A stretch of DNA of 52,054 nucleotides, from positions 1-52,054 of the forward strand of contig VBKE01000035.1 of NCBI GenBank assembly GCA_005879605.1. The letters are read 5' to 3'. Below, in pieces: positions 19,206 through 27,243 of this stretch (position 1 is the stretch's first letter; each line of letters opens with the position of its first letter). The notes under the pieces are model-generated. The model had not been told where the DNA came from. It was given only the letters and a program-made list of their open reading frames with translations, and searched no databases. Source of the DNA: Deltaproteobacteria bacterium (GTDB lineage: Bacteria; Desulfobacterota; Binatia; UBA9968). Made by a program: the position numbers and the translations under genes.

Positions 19206-19987
19206 GAATCGCTCCTTCCGACGCCGTCCTGGTCGAGATCCTGCTTGAGCATTTCCCAGATGGAGTTTCTGAGCTCGAGGTAACGCGGATGAGATCTCAC
19301 GGAGGCGATCTTTCTCGGGCGCGGAATATCGACGGGAAAGATTTCTCGAACACACCCAGGACGCCGCGACATCATCACAATGCGGTCGCCTAAGAGGATC
19401 GATTCATCGATGCTGTGGGTGACGAAGATCATAGTTTTTTTCTCACTCTCGAGAATCCGCAGAAGCTCTTCCTGCATCAGTTCGCGCGTCTGAGCGTCCA
19501 ACGAGCCGAAGGGCTCGTCCATGAGCAGCAGCGATGGCTTGATTGCCAGCGCGCGCGCGAGGCCGGCGCGCTGCTGCATCCCGCCGGAGAGTTGGTGGGG
19601 ATAAGACTTTTCGAATCCCTTTAGCCCCATCAGTTCGATATAACGCTGGACCGTGGCTAGCATTTCTTGTTTTGCACCACCTCTGAGTTCCAAGCCATAG
19701 GCGATGTTTTCGTCCAGTCTCTTCCACGGGAATAAACCGAAGTGCTGGAAAACCATGGCGACGTCCGGCCGCGGCTGAACGACCGGCTCGCCGTCGATTA
19801 GGATCTCGCCTTGATCGCGCGCGATGAGACAATCGATGACTCGCAGTAGCGTAGTCTTGCCGCAGCCGCTTGGACCCAGGATGCAAAGGCTCTCGTTGGG
19901 TTGCACTTCGAGATTGATATTTTGCAAGGCCACGACCCCGCCGTTGCTGTAGGTTTTGGTGAGATCTCGGATAACGATCTTGGCCAT
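19202..19987 (-). CDS. ABC transporter ATP-binding protein (SsuB/TauB-like)
   Basis: A 261-residue ATPase with Walker [10 protein letters not shown], signature LSGGMQQR, Walker [13 protein letters not shown] and the H-loop in FVTHSIDES. The start is ATG 19987 ([13 protein letters not shown]), five bases after the E2 stop. An upstream extension from 20170 overlaps the E2 gene and is not conserved in character. Coupling to E2 on one side and to the permease on the other suggests this importer is expressed with the 2-oxoacid dehydrogenase. Confidence 0.92.
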   Translation of the reverse strand: MAKIVIRDLTKTYSNGGVVALQNINLEVQPNESLCILGPSGCGKTTLLRVIDCLIARDQGEILIDGEPVVQPRPDVAMVFQHFGLFPWKRLDENIAYGLELRGGAKQEMLATVQRYIELMGLKGFEKSYPHQLSGGMQQRAGLARALAIKPSLLLMDEPFGSLDAQTRELMQEELLRILESEKKTMIFVTHSIDESILLGDRIVMMSRRPGCVREIFPVDIPRPRKIASVRSHPRYLELRNSIWEMLKQDLDQDGVGRSDS

Positions 19988-19992
19988 GAGAA

Positions 19993-21267
19993 TTAGGCCG
20001 CAGCTCTTTCCAGCCGTCTCTTGACCTCCTGCAGAAACCGGGCAGCGATGGCGCCGTCGACAATACGGTGATCGGCGGAGAGGCTTAGGGTCATCATGGA
20101 ACGCACGGCAATGCCTTCGCCGTGAGGAACTACTCGCGGCGCGACCCGGCCGACGGCGAGAATGGCGCACTGCGGCGGGTTGATAATGGCGACAAAGTTG
20201 TCAACACCGAACGTGCCGAGATTGGAGACCGTGAAAGTGCCGCCCTCGTAATCTAATGGGAAAAGCTTTTTCTTTTGCGCCTTCTCCACCAACTCTCGGC
20301 TCTGTTGCGCCAAATCCTTTAGCGACAGGCGGTCGGCACTGCGGATGACCGGCACGACCAACCCCTCTTCCAGCGCCACTGCCATACCGATATTGATGTC
20401 GGAGTAAAGCTGGACCCCTTGCTCGGTGAACGCGGCGTTCATAGATGGAAACTCCCTTAACGTTTTGGCGCACGCACTGAGAATGAAGTCGTTGATCGAC
20501 GGAACGAGCGGCTCGTTTTTTTCCTTGAGCATGTTCCTTTGCCGGGCGATCCCGGTCATGTCCACATCCATGCTCAGGTAAAAATGGGGCGCAGTCTGCT
20601 TGCTCCTGGTCATGCGCTCGCCGACAATGCGGCGCATCGCCGTGAGCTGGATGGTTTCCCCGATTTTAGGCGGGCCTGCTTTAGAGATGGCTTCACTCGC
20701 TGTGGACCTGAGCACGTCTTCGGCCAGGACGCTGCCACTAGGCCCGCTTCCTCTGAGGGATGAGAGATCGATGCCTCTCTCTTTAGCAATTCTCTTGGCT
20801 GCCGGAGAAGCGAGTATTCTTTCGCCGACATGCCACGTTTGGGCCGCGGCTTCGCCTGGCGACGTGGGTTTCGAAGTGGGACGGTGACCCTCATCCCTTC
20901 CCTCTCCCAGGGGGAGAGGGTGATCCTCTGTCGTTCCCTCTCCTTCACGGGCAAGGCGACCCGCACTTATTCCGTCTCCCTCTGGGAGAGGGCGAGGGTC
21001 CTGCAGCGCAGCCGTCGTCGCTACTTCACCCGGCGCAAGGATAACCGCAATTTTATTTCCCACCGGTACTTCGTCTCCCGATGAAGCGGTCACATTGGTT
21101 AATATCCCCGAAGCGGGGGCTTCTATTTCCACCGTAGCCTTGTCGGTTTCGACTTCCATCAGAGGCTCGCCCTTAATCACCGACTGACCTTCGGCCTTGC
21201 GCCAGTTGAGGAGCGTTCCCTTTTCCTGCGCTACTCCGAGGGCAGGCATGATGATGTCAGTTGCCAT
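19993..21267 (-). CDS. 2-oxoacid dehydrogenase E2 component (lipoyl acyltransferase)
   Basis: A 424-residue E2 subunit of a pyruvate-, acetoin- or branched-chain-type dehydrogenase complex. It transfers the acyl group from E1-bound thiamine to CoA. The domains are a lipoyl domain at residues 1-80 with the lipoylated Lys43 (VETDKATVEI), a linker, an E3/E1-binding domain around residues 150-190 (ILASPAAKRIAKERGID), and the catalytic domain with DHRIVDG near the C-terminus. Oddity: the linker is encoded by palindromic repeats (20885-21000) giving LPLGEGRDEG-like peptide. No dihydrolipoamide dehydrogenase gene is in the window. Five bases separate it from the ABC ATPase. Confidence 0.92.
   Translation of the reverse strand: MATDIIMPALGVAQEKGTLLNWRKAEGQSVIKGEPLMEVETDKATVEIEAPASGILTNVTASSGDEVPVGNKIAVILAPGEVATTAALQDPRPLPEGDGISAGRLAREGEGTTEDHPLPLGEGRDEGHRPTSKPTSPGEAAAQTWHVGERILASPAAKRIAKERGIDLSSLRGSGPSGSVLAEDVLRSTASEAISKAGPPKIGETIQLTAMRRIVGERMTRSKQTAPHFYLSMDVDMTGIARQRNMLKEKNEPLVPSINDFILSACAKTLREFPSMNAAFTEQGVQLYSDINIGMAVALEEGLVVPVIRSADRLSLKDLAQQSRELVEKAQKKKLFPLDYEGGTFTVSNLGTFGVDNFVAIINPPQCAILAVGRVAPRVVPHGEGIAVRSMMTLSLSADHRIVDGAIAARFLQEVKRRLERAAA
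20885..21000. repeat. Palindromic GGGAGAGGG-type repeats inside the E2 linker
   Basis: CCCTCTCCC (20900-20908) pairs with GGGAGAGGG (20912-20920). A second related copy, with TCTCCCTCTGGGAGAGGG, lies near 20974-20992, and the flanks carry GACCCTCATCCC and GGGCGAGGGTC. The element resembles the 23758-23804 palindrome. Here it lies in frame within a coding region and supplies the flexible linker between the lipoyl and peripheral-subunit-binding domains. Confidence 0.75.
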
Positions 21268-21290
21268 ATTCGCTGCCGGTCAATTCACAT

Positions 21291-21318
21291 GTAGGGGCAC
21301 GGCGCGCCGTGCCCCTAC
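21291..21318. repeat. Perfect 28-base palindrome between the M24 and E2 genes
   Basis: The half-site GTAGGGGCACGGCG is followed immediately by its exact reverse complement. It fills most of the 57-base gap between the M24 gene and E2. It has the form of a dispersed REP/MITE-like intergenic palindrome. It could fold into a hairpin in the transcript and reduce read-through into E2 and the ABC genes. Confidence 0.8.
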
Positions 21319-21324
21319 GATCGT

Positions 21325-22641
21325 TCAATGCTTCACTCGCTCCAGCGATCCCGGGTTGTTCAGATTCGATTGTGCTTCGCGCGTGGCCGGCAATGGACCA
21401 CCGGCGGTGAAATAGTGCGTGCCCGCCACTAAGAGTTTCTCCGACGGAAAGCGCGTGATGACTTCGCAGCCGTCTTTCGTGACTACAACTTCTTCTTCGA
21501 GGCGGGCGGCAGACCAGCCGTCGGATGCCGGCCAATAAGTCTCGAGAGCGAAGACCATGCCCTCTTCGATGACTTCGGGATGATCCAAGGAAACCAGGCG
21601 GCTAAAGATCGGTTTTTCCCAGATCGATAAGCCCACGCCGTGGCCGTACTGTAAGGCAAACGCCGCCTCTTCGTTGGCGAAGCCGAACTCCTCCGCTTTG
21701 GGCCAGAGCTTTACCACATCGCCGGTGGTGATCCCAGGCTTGACGATGCTGATTGCTGCGTCCATGTAGTCGCGACAGCGTTTGTAGGCGTCGACCATCG
21801 CCGCTGATGCGCTGCCGATGGAGAAGGTCCGATAGTAGCAAGTTCGATAGCCATTGTAGCTGTGCAGAATATCAAAAAAGGCCGGGTCGCCGGGACGCAG
21901 GACTCGGTCGGTATAGACGTGCGGATGTGGACTGCAGCGCTCACCCGAGATGGCGTTGACACCTTCAACATGCTCAGAGCCGAGGTCGTAAAGGACTTTA
22001 CTGACCACACCGACGCACTCGTTTTCACGTACGCCTGGCCGCATGAAACGATAGAGATCTTCGTATGCGGAATCGACCATCATGCAGGCGGTGTTGAGGA
22101 GAGTGATCTCGTCTTGGGTTTTGATTTTTCTCACCTCGTGCATGAGCTGCTGGCCATCGACGACTTTGATTCCTTGCGACTGCAAGGCGAACAGCACGGG
22201 GAGTTCGATGACATCGACCCCCACCGGCTCATTGAGCAGTTTGCGTTTATCGAGTTCCAGCTTGATTTTTTTCGCCAGGTCGTCGGCCAAACCGGAAGAC
22301 GGATGGGTCGCGCCGCGCAAGGTTGAAATGCCCGCGCGGGAACGCTCGGCCAGCCACGGGCAGTAAATTTGGTGATGGCGTGCCGCCGAACCGAAATCCC
22401 AAACAATCGGCTCATCGTCCTGCGGCAGAAGCGAAAATCGCACGAGCTTATCCATCGCCCAGGTGCCGATGTGGGTGGCAGTGATATAGCGAATGTTGTT
22501 CATGTCGAAGCAGAGAAGTGAGCCCAGTTCTGATTCCTTGAGCGCCGTTTTGATTCGATTCAAACGATCTTGTCGCAAGCGCTCCAGATTGACGCGCTCT
22601 TCCCAATCGACACCCATTAGACCGAAGGTTTTTAAGCCCAT
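21325..22641 (-). CDS. M24 family (creatinase/prolidase-fold) hydrolase
   Basis: A 438-residue pita-bread-fold protein. The N-terminal creatinase-like domain spans roughly residues 20-170 and the catalytic domain 175-410. Of the five usual metal ligands, Asp257 (FFDI), His334 (YGHGVGL), Glu367 (ALET) and Glu382/383 (LEEEVVVT) are visible. The second Asp, normally in D-x-x-RTF, is Cys268 (TCYYRTF). That departs from aminopeptidase P and suggests a non-canonical or metal-free enzyme in the style of creatinase. It lies between E1-beta and E2, so it may act on a substrate that feeds the complex. Exact activity cannot be named. Confidence 0.85.
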   Translation of the reverse strand: MGLKTFGLMGVDWEERVNLERLRQDRLNRIKTALKESELGSLLCFDMNNIRYITATHIGTWAMDKLVRFSLLPQDDEPIVWDFGSAARHHQIYCPWLAERSRAGISTLRGATHPSSGLADDLAKKIKLELDKRKLLNEPVGVDVIELPVLFALQSQGIKVVDGQQLMHEVRKIKTQDEITLLNTACMMVDSAYEDLYRFMRPGVRENECVGVVSKVLYDLGSEHVEGVNAISGERCSPHPHVYTDRVLRPGDPAFFDILHSYNGYRTCYYRTFSIGSASAAMVDAYKRCRDYMDAAISIVKPGITTGDVVKLWPKAEEFGFANEEAAFALQYGHGVGLSIWEKPIFSRLVSLDHPEVIEEGMVFALETYWPASDGWSAARLEEEVVVTKDGCEVITRFPSEKLLVAGTHYFTAGGPLPATREAQSNLNNPGSLERVKH

Positions 22642-22661
22642 AGCCCACCTCCTTTTCCCAG

Positions 22662-22732
22662 GTTCAAGCCGTTCAAACAGTTCAAAACGTTCAAACGGTT
22701 AAATTCCTTGTGACGATTTGAACGGCTTGAAC
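22662..22732. repeat. Inverted repeat between E1-beta and the M24 gene
   Basis: GTTCAAGCCGTTCAAA (22662-22677) is exactly complemented by TTTGAACGGCTTGAAC (22717-22732). Extra GTTCAAA copies lie between the arms. The element lies in a 104-base gap and includes the region just upstream of the M24 ribosome-binding site. It looks like a small dispersed palindromic element rather than an operator. Confidence 0.7.
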
Positions 22733-22745
22733 TATTTGAAACACG

Positions 22746-23822
22746 TCATGACTTGTTACACAGTACCTTCGCCATCCCGGCCACCGATTCCGGCGTCGGT
22801 ACGGTTTGATCTTCGAGCACCGGGGAAAACGGCACCGGAACGTCCATCGCTCCCATCCGTTTCACCGGCGCGTCAAGATAATAGAATGCTCCATCGGCGA
22901 TCACCGACGCGATTTCCGCCGTCACGCCGTAGCGCTCGTAACCTTCATCGACGACGATGGCGCGGGTCGTCTTTTTCGCCGACTCGATCAGGGTTTTTTT
23001 ATCCAGCGGAACCGTCGTTCTCACGTCAATCACTTCAGCACTGATGCCGACAGCCGCGAGAATCTCGGCGGCGCTCAGGGAAACCTGCACCATGCTGCTT
23101 GTGGCGACGAGCGTAATGTCTTTCCCCTGCCGCTTGATATCGGCAACTCCGAACGGGATCGTATATTCCTCCTCGGGCACCGGGCCCTTCAGTTGGTACA
23201 TCAATTTATCCTCAAAAAGAACTACGGGATTGTCATCCCGGATCGCTGTCTTGAGCAATCCCTTGGCGTCGTACGGCGTGGCCGGCAGCACGACCTTCAA
23301 GCCGGGAATGTGGCTGAACCACGCGTGCAGGCTTTGGCTGTGCTGCGCTGCCGACCGGCGCGTCGCCCCTAAGGTCGTCCGCATCACCATCGGCACCTTG
23401 AGTTTGCCGCCGGACATATAGTGCATCTTCGCCGCCTGATTGACCATTTGATCCATCGTAAGCGTGATAAAATCGCCGAACATGATGTCGACGACCGGCC
23501 GCATTCCCGTCATCGCGGCACCGACGGTAATACCACTGATTCCCGCTTCCGAGATCGGTGAATCGATCACCCGCTCCTTGCCGAATTCCTGCACCAGTCC
23601 GGAAAGCACCTTGAAGGGTGTCCCGGCCTCCGCGACGTCCTCACCGATAATGAAAACTTTTGGGTCGCGGCGCATCTCCTCGGCCAGAGCTTCGTTGATT
23701 GCCTGGGCAAAGGTAATCTCACGGATCGGCTTGCCGCTTGCGATGATCGATTGCTTTCCCTCACCCTGTCCCTCTCCCGCTGGGAGAGGGAATGAGGGTG
23801 AGGGCTTGCTAGGCATAGACAT
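22746..23822 (-). CDS. 2-oxoacid dehydrogenase E1 component, beta subunit
   Basis: The thiamine-diphosphate-dependent E1-beta subunit, beginning its conserved part at REITFAQAINEALAEEM and including EDVAEAGTPFKVLSGL and DSPISEAGISG. It forms an alpha2beta2 decarboxylase with the E1-alpha product. I choose ATG 23822 (ATG 23816 is also possible). Either start overlaps the E1-alpha stop by a few bases, whereas a start at 23930 would run far into E1-alpha. The first 22 residues are encoded by a palindromic repeat and read FPLPAGEGQGEG-like, unlike the family. No frameshift was seen. Confidence 0.92.
   Translation of the reverse strand: MSMPSKPSPSFPLPAGEGQGEGKQSIIASGKPIREITFAQAINEALAEEMRRDPKVFIIGEDVAEAGTPFKVLSGLVQEFGKERVIDSPISEAGISGITVGAAMTGMRPVVDIMFGDFITLTMDQMVNQAAKMHYMSGGKLKVPMVMRTTLGATRRSAAQHSQSLHAWFSHIPGLKVVLPATPYDAKGLLKTAIRDDNPVVLFEDKLMYQLKGPVPEEEYTIPFGVADIKRQGKDITLVATSSMVQVSLSAAEILAAVGISAEVIDVRTTVPLDKKTLIESAKKTTRAIVVDEGYERYGVTAEIASVIADGAFYYLDAPVKRMGAMDVPVPFSPVLEDQTVPTPESVAGMAKVLCNKS
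23758..23804. repeat. 47-base palindromic repeat in the E1-beta 5' coding region
   Basis: It has two nested perfect arms: CCCTCACCCT (23758-23767) with AGGGTGAGGG (23795-23804), and CCCTCTCCC (23770-23778) with GGGAGAGGG (23782-23790). It lies directly after the E1-beta start codon and is translated. The same GGGAGAGGG core occurs in the E2 linker (20885-21000), so this is one mobile repeat family. Confidence 0.85.
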
Positions 23823-24819
23823 CTTGCTCGACCTCGCTTGGCTTGGGATACGGCGCATTGAGCGCGAACTGAACCGCAGCTTCAATTTGTCTTTGGATCT
23901 CATCTTCGATTTGCTTGAGCGAAGCATCATCCGCCGTTTTTTCTTTAGTCAGGCGCTGCGCCAGGAGCTTGAGGGGATCGCGCCGGTTTTTCCACTCTTC
24001 CTCTTCCTTTTTCGAGCGGTAGTAAGCGCGATCCACGTCACCCACATGATGACCGTAGAACCGATAGGTATTGCATATGAGAAATGACGGCCCCTCTCGC
24101 TTGCGCGCCCGCTCTACGAAATATTGGCTGGCCGCATGGACGAGAACGATATCTTGACCATCGATCGCTTCACATGGAATCTCGAAAGCTTTGGCGCGCT
24201 CTCGGATCTCCCCCGCAGTCGTTTCGCTATAATGAGTGTACTCGTTGTAAAGATTATTCTCGCAGACGTAGATCACCGGCAGCTTCCACAAGGACGCCAT
24301 ATTCATGCATTCGTAAAGCAGACCCTGCCCGAGCGCGCCCTCGCCGAAGAAGCAGACCGCGACCTGGTCGCTACCTCTCATTTTGGCCGACATGGCCGCG
24401 CCGGTGGCGATCCCCGCGCTTCCGCCCACGATGGCGTTGGCGCCCAAATTGCCCGTCTCCTGATCGGCGATGTGCATCGAGCCACCTTTGCCGCGGCAAT
24501 ACCCCGGCGCCTTTCCCAGCAGCTCCGCAAACATGCGGTCGAGCGAAGCGCCTTTGGCCAGACAATGGCCGTGGCCTCGATGCGTGCTCGTGATGTAGTC
24601 GTCCTGCCGCAGGGTTTCGCACACACCCACAGCGACCGCCTCTTGACCGATGTATAGGTGAGCCAGCCCCGGCATCTTCGCGCTCATATAGAGCTGATTC
24701 ACCTGCTCTTCGAAGAGGCGAATCTTCATCATCTGGCGATAGAAATGAATCCAACGCTCGTCGCGAATGGGAGTTCGACTCTTCGATGCTTGTTTTCCTC
24801 CGGGTTTTGAGCGAGCCAT
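23809..24819 (-). CDS. 2-oxoacid dehydrogenase E1 component, alpha subunit
   Basis: A 336-residue thiamine-diphosphate-binding E1-alpha of the pyruvate/acetoin dehydrogenase type. The cofactor motif runs from GEGALGQG (residues 159-166) to ENN (187-189). STHRGHGHCLAKG and YCRGKGGSMHI are typical, as is the phosphorylation-loop-like YRFYGHHVGD. The start ATG 24819 is followed by a Lys-rich leader. It is the first gene of the E1-alpha/E1-beta/M24/E2/ABC series. Pyruvate and acetoin dehydrogenase cannot be told apart by eye. Confidence 0.92.
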   Translation of the reverse strand: MARSKPGGKQASKSRTPIRDERWIHFYRQMMKIRLFEEQVNQLYMSAKMPGLAHLYIGQEAVAVGVCETLRQDDYITSTHRGHGHCLAKGASLDRMFAELLGKAPGYCRGKGGSMHIADQETGNLGANAIVGGSAGIATGAAMSAKMRGSDQVAVCFFGEGALGQGLLYECMNMASLWKLPVIYVCENNLYNEYTHYSETTAGEIRERAKAFEIPCEAIDGQDIVLVHAASQYFVERARKREGPSFLICNTYRFYGHHVGDVDRAYYRSKKEEEEWKNRRDPLKLLAQRLTKEKTADDASLKQIEDEIQRQIEAAVQFALNAPYPKPSEVEQDVYA

Positions 24820-24838
24820 GGTCAGTTATCAGTCTCGG

Positions 24839-24912
24839 GTTTCGAGTCTCGGGTCTCGTGTTGAAAGACTGTCTAAGTCATAACTCGAAACTCTAGACGC
24901 GGAACTCGAAAC
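24839..24912. repeat. GTTTCGAGT inverted repeats before the E1-alpha gene
   Basis: GTTTCGAGT (24839-24847) is matched by ACTCGAAAC at 24883-24891 and again at 24904-24912. The left part also repeats TCTCGGG units. The block fills the 98-base gap between the E1-alpha start and the upstream dehydrogenase gene, and may form alternative hairpins. Confidence 0.65.
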
Positions 24913-24917
24913 TATTT

Positions 24918-25796
24918 TTATTTATTCCCCGCCATCCGTGCCAGCGCTTCAAACAAAATCGCAAAATCTTTTTCCGCCAGGCCCATGCCACGCGCCGCCG
25001 TGAGCATTTGGTTAGTGATCGCCGTCGTCGGGAGCGGCACCTCGAGTTGGCGGCCCATTTCCAAAGCCAGCAGCATATCTTTTTGCATCATGTTGACATC
25101 AAACCATGCTTCGTCCGGCATCTTCAAAACGAACGGCCCGCGGTACTTGACCATGGGCGACGCGATCACGCTGTTCAGCAGAACTTCGACTGCGGTTTCC
25201 CGCGGGATGCCGCTCTCTTCCGCGAGCAGCACTCCTTCGCTGAAAGCGAGCATCTGCACGGCGAGGCTCAAGTTGGTGGCGATTTTCATCGAAACAGCCA
25301 AGCCGTTGCCCCCGACATGAGTGACCTTTGGACCGATGCCCTCAAGAATTGGACGAGCACGCTCTAAAGCGGACCGGTTTCCGCCGACCATGATCGAAAG
25401 CTTGCCCTCTTCCAATGTGATGACGCTGCCCGACACCGGAGCATCGAGCATCTGTGTCCCCTTAGATTCTACTTGTTTGGCAAGTTCTCGACTGGTGGAC
25501 GGACTTACCGTGCTCATGTCGATGTAGATTTTGTTGGCGGAAAGTCCTGCCAAAATTCCATCCGCCCCGGTGGTGACCGCCTGGAGCGCTTCGGTGTTGG
25601 TCACCATGCTGAAGACAAACTCACCGGCCTGCGCCGCGGCGCGCGGCGTGTCCGCCCACTTCATGCCGGCATCCACGAGCCATTGCGCTTTTGATTTGGT
25701 CCGGTTGTACCCGGTGACGGCGTGCCCAGCTTCCAGCAACCGCTTCACCATGCGGCTTCCCATGACACCGAGACCGACAAAGCCGACGTTTGCCAT
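24918..25796 (-). CDS. 3-hydroxyisobutyrate dehydrogenase family NAD(P)-dependent oxidoreductase
   Basis: A 292-residue beta-hydroxyacid dehydrogenase. The N-terminal Rossmann motif is GFVGLGVMG, substrate binding is in DAPVSGSVITLEEGKLSIMVGG (residues about 118-140), and the catalytic Lys is in NGLAVSMKIATN. The family oxidises 3-hydroxyacids or reduces aldehyde acids with NAD(P). The ATG at 25796 lies 13 bases after the cupin gene's stop, so it ends the seven-gene operon. The substrate is unknown; neighbours suggest a sugar-acid or polyol-derived hydroxyacid. Confidence 0.9.
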   Translation of the reverse strand: MANVGFVGLGVMGSRMVKRLLEAGHAVTGYNRTKSKAQWLVDAGMKWADTPRAAAQAGEFVFSMVTNTEALQAVTTGADGILAGLSANKIYIDMSTVSPSTSRELAKQVESKGTQMLDAPVSGSVITLEEGKLSIMVGGNRSALERARPILEGIGPKVTHVGGNGLAVSMKIATNLSLAVQMLAFSEGVLLAEESGIPRETAVEVLLNSVIASPMVKYRGPFVLKMPDEAWFDVNMMQKDMLLALEMGRQLEVPLPTTAITNQMLTAARGMGLAEKDFAILFEALARMAGNK

Positions 25797-25809
25797 AAAA
25801 ACTCTCCAA

Positions 25810-26202
25810 CTATTCGGCGTAACTGATGTCTGGATATTCTTTGTAATGGTTCTCCGGGTCGGCGGCGGAGAAAGCGCAAAAAAGCTTCAGCGGACCGCGG
25901 CCGGTGTTAATCATCATGTGGCGCGCGCCTGCGGGAATAAGGATGGTATCCCCACGGCCGATCTTGGCGGTCTCGCCGTTGACCCAAGCCTTGCCCGACC
26001 CATTTTCAACGTAGATCACCTCTTCCATACCCGGATGGCTGTGCGGGTGGCGCGGCCCGGCCTGCTTCGCCGGCAACACATCCACCACCCGGAGCGCGAT
26101 GCCTTTGGATTTCAAGACGCGATGGGACACCAGCTCGCGGAAAAAGCGGCTCGGAAGCTCCTTGGCTGCCACTTGGTTCCGATTGATCTTGCGGATCGTC
26201 AA
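25810..26202 (-). CDS. Cupin-domain protein
   Basis: A 130-residue single cupin barrel. The first motif, HPHSHPGMEEVIYVENGSG, supplies His/Glu metal ligands. The second, GDTILIPAGARHMMINT, supplies the later His. It may be an isomerase, epimerase, dioxygenase or sensor. Translation starts at TTG 26202, directly after the preceding gene's stop, with GGAGG five bases before it. Its place in a catabolic operon suggests a role in processing the imported compound. Confidence 0.85.
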   Translation of the reverse strand: MTIRKINRNQVAAKELPSRFFRELVSHRVLKSKGIALRVVDVLPAKQAGPRHPHSHPGMEEVIYVENGSGKAWVNGETAKIGRGDTILIPAGARHMMINTGRGPLKLFCAFSAADPENHYKEYPDISYAE

Positions 26203-27243
26203 CTAGTCCTCCATCACTTCCTTGATTGTCACCGTGCGGCAGCTTTCGGCGGACCGGAGAGCCGCGTAGATCACCGCCAAGGCGGCGATAGCCTCCTTGC
26301 CGCCGACTTCCGGTTTGCGCTTGCCGTGTATGCAGTCGCCGAACTCTTCCAATTGTTCGAGAAACATGTCCCCTTCGCCCAAGGGAATCGGTTTGTGTTC
26401 CGATGAGCCGCGATGCTGAATTTCCAGTTGGCTGTGTCGGTCGACGACGTCGGAGCGGCTCCAGAAATTGAAATCCACGGTGAAATAAAGATTGGCGTCC
26501 ATGCCGTAGACGTTGGTGAAGAAAATCCCCTGTGAGGCCCAGTTGGAGCCGATGTAGGAGAGTTGGCCGCTCTCCATCTCGAGGATCGTCATCGTCACGT
26601 CTTCGATTTCAGCCGGGGTATAAAGCCTCTTGGCCATGCAAGTTACACTCTTGGCCGGTCCGAACAAGTAATTCAAGGTGTCGGCATGGTGAACAGCGAG
26701 CTGGATGAGCGGCCCGCCGGGGCTCTTGTCTTTGTACCAGCGCCATTTATCAGGGGTAAGCTCAAGGCTTCGGTCGTTGGAGAAATTACATTCGGCCATG
26801 ACGAGCTTGCCGAGGCCTCCCTGGTCGATGATTTCCTTGATCTTGCGATTGCCTGCGAGCCGGCGCGCGCTGTGGCCGACTGAAAGGATCACGCCGGCGT
26901 CGCGGCAGGCGTGGTCGATCTTAATCGCCTCGGCCATCGTATGCGCGATGGGCTTGTCGACATAAATCGCCTTGCCCCTCGCCGCCGCTTCGAAGATCGG
27001 CTCGCCGTGCGCGTCGTTCGGCGTGGTGACGATCACCCCTTCGACTTCGGGGTCGCTGAGCAAATCCGCGTAGCTCTTGGCACTGCGGCACTTATACTGC
27101 TGGGCAAAGTCCTGCCGACTTTTCTCGGAGCGGCTAAAGCAATTGACGATTTTGATCTTAGCGCTTTGCTGAATCGCGTCGGCGAGAGTCTTGGCCCAAC
27201 GGCCCAAGCCGACCGCGGCGACTCTTGCGGGACCGTCAGCCAT
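26203..27243 (-). CDS. Gfo/Idh/MocA family oxidoreductase
   Basis: A 346-residue NAD(P)-dependent dehydrogenase related to glucose-fructose oxidoreductase and inositol dehydrogenase. The Rossmann start is VAAVGLGRWAK. The conserved YVDKPIAH is the family's EKP motif with Asp for Glu, and HHADTLNYLFG holds the downstream active-site His. It overlaps the creatininase stop by eight bases (27236-27243). The family usually acts on sugars, cyclitols or their acids. Confidence 0.9.
   Translation of the reverse strand: MADGPARVAAVGLGRWAKTLADAIQQSAKIKIVNCFSRSEKSRQDFAQQYKCRSAKSYADLLSDPEVEGVIVTTPNDAHGEPIFEAAARGKAIYVDKPIAHTMAEAIKIDHACRDAGVILSVGHSARRLAGNRKIKEIIDQGGLGKLVMAECNFSNDRSLELTPDKWRWYKDKSPGGPLIQLAVHHADTLNYLFGPAKSVTCMAKRLYTPAEIEDVTMTILEMESGQLSYIGSNWASQGIFFTNVYGMDANLYFTVDFNFWSRSDVVDRHSQLEIQHRGSSEHKPIPLGEGDMFLEQLEEFGDCIHGKRKPEVGGKEAIAALAVIYAALRSAESCRTVTIKEVMED

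Noticed and set aside
19205..19355. Extended permease N-terminus
   Set aside because: It overlaps the ATPase gene, is basic and not membrane-like; ATG 19205 gives the normal coupled overlap.
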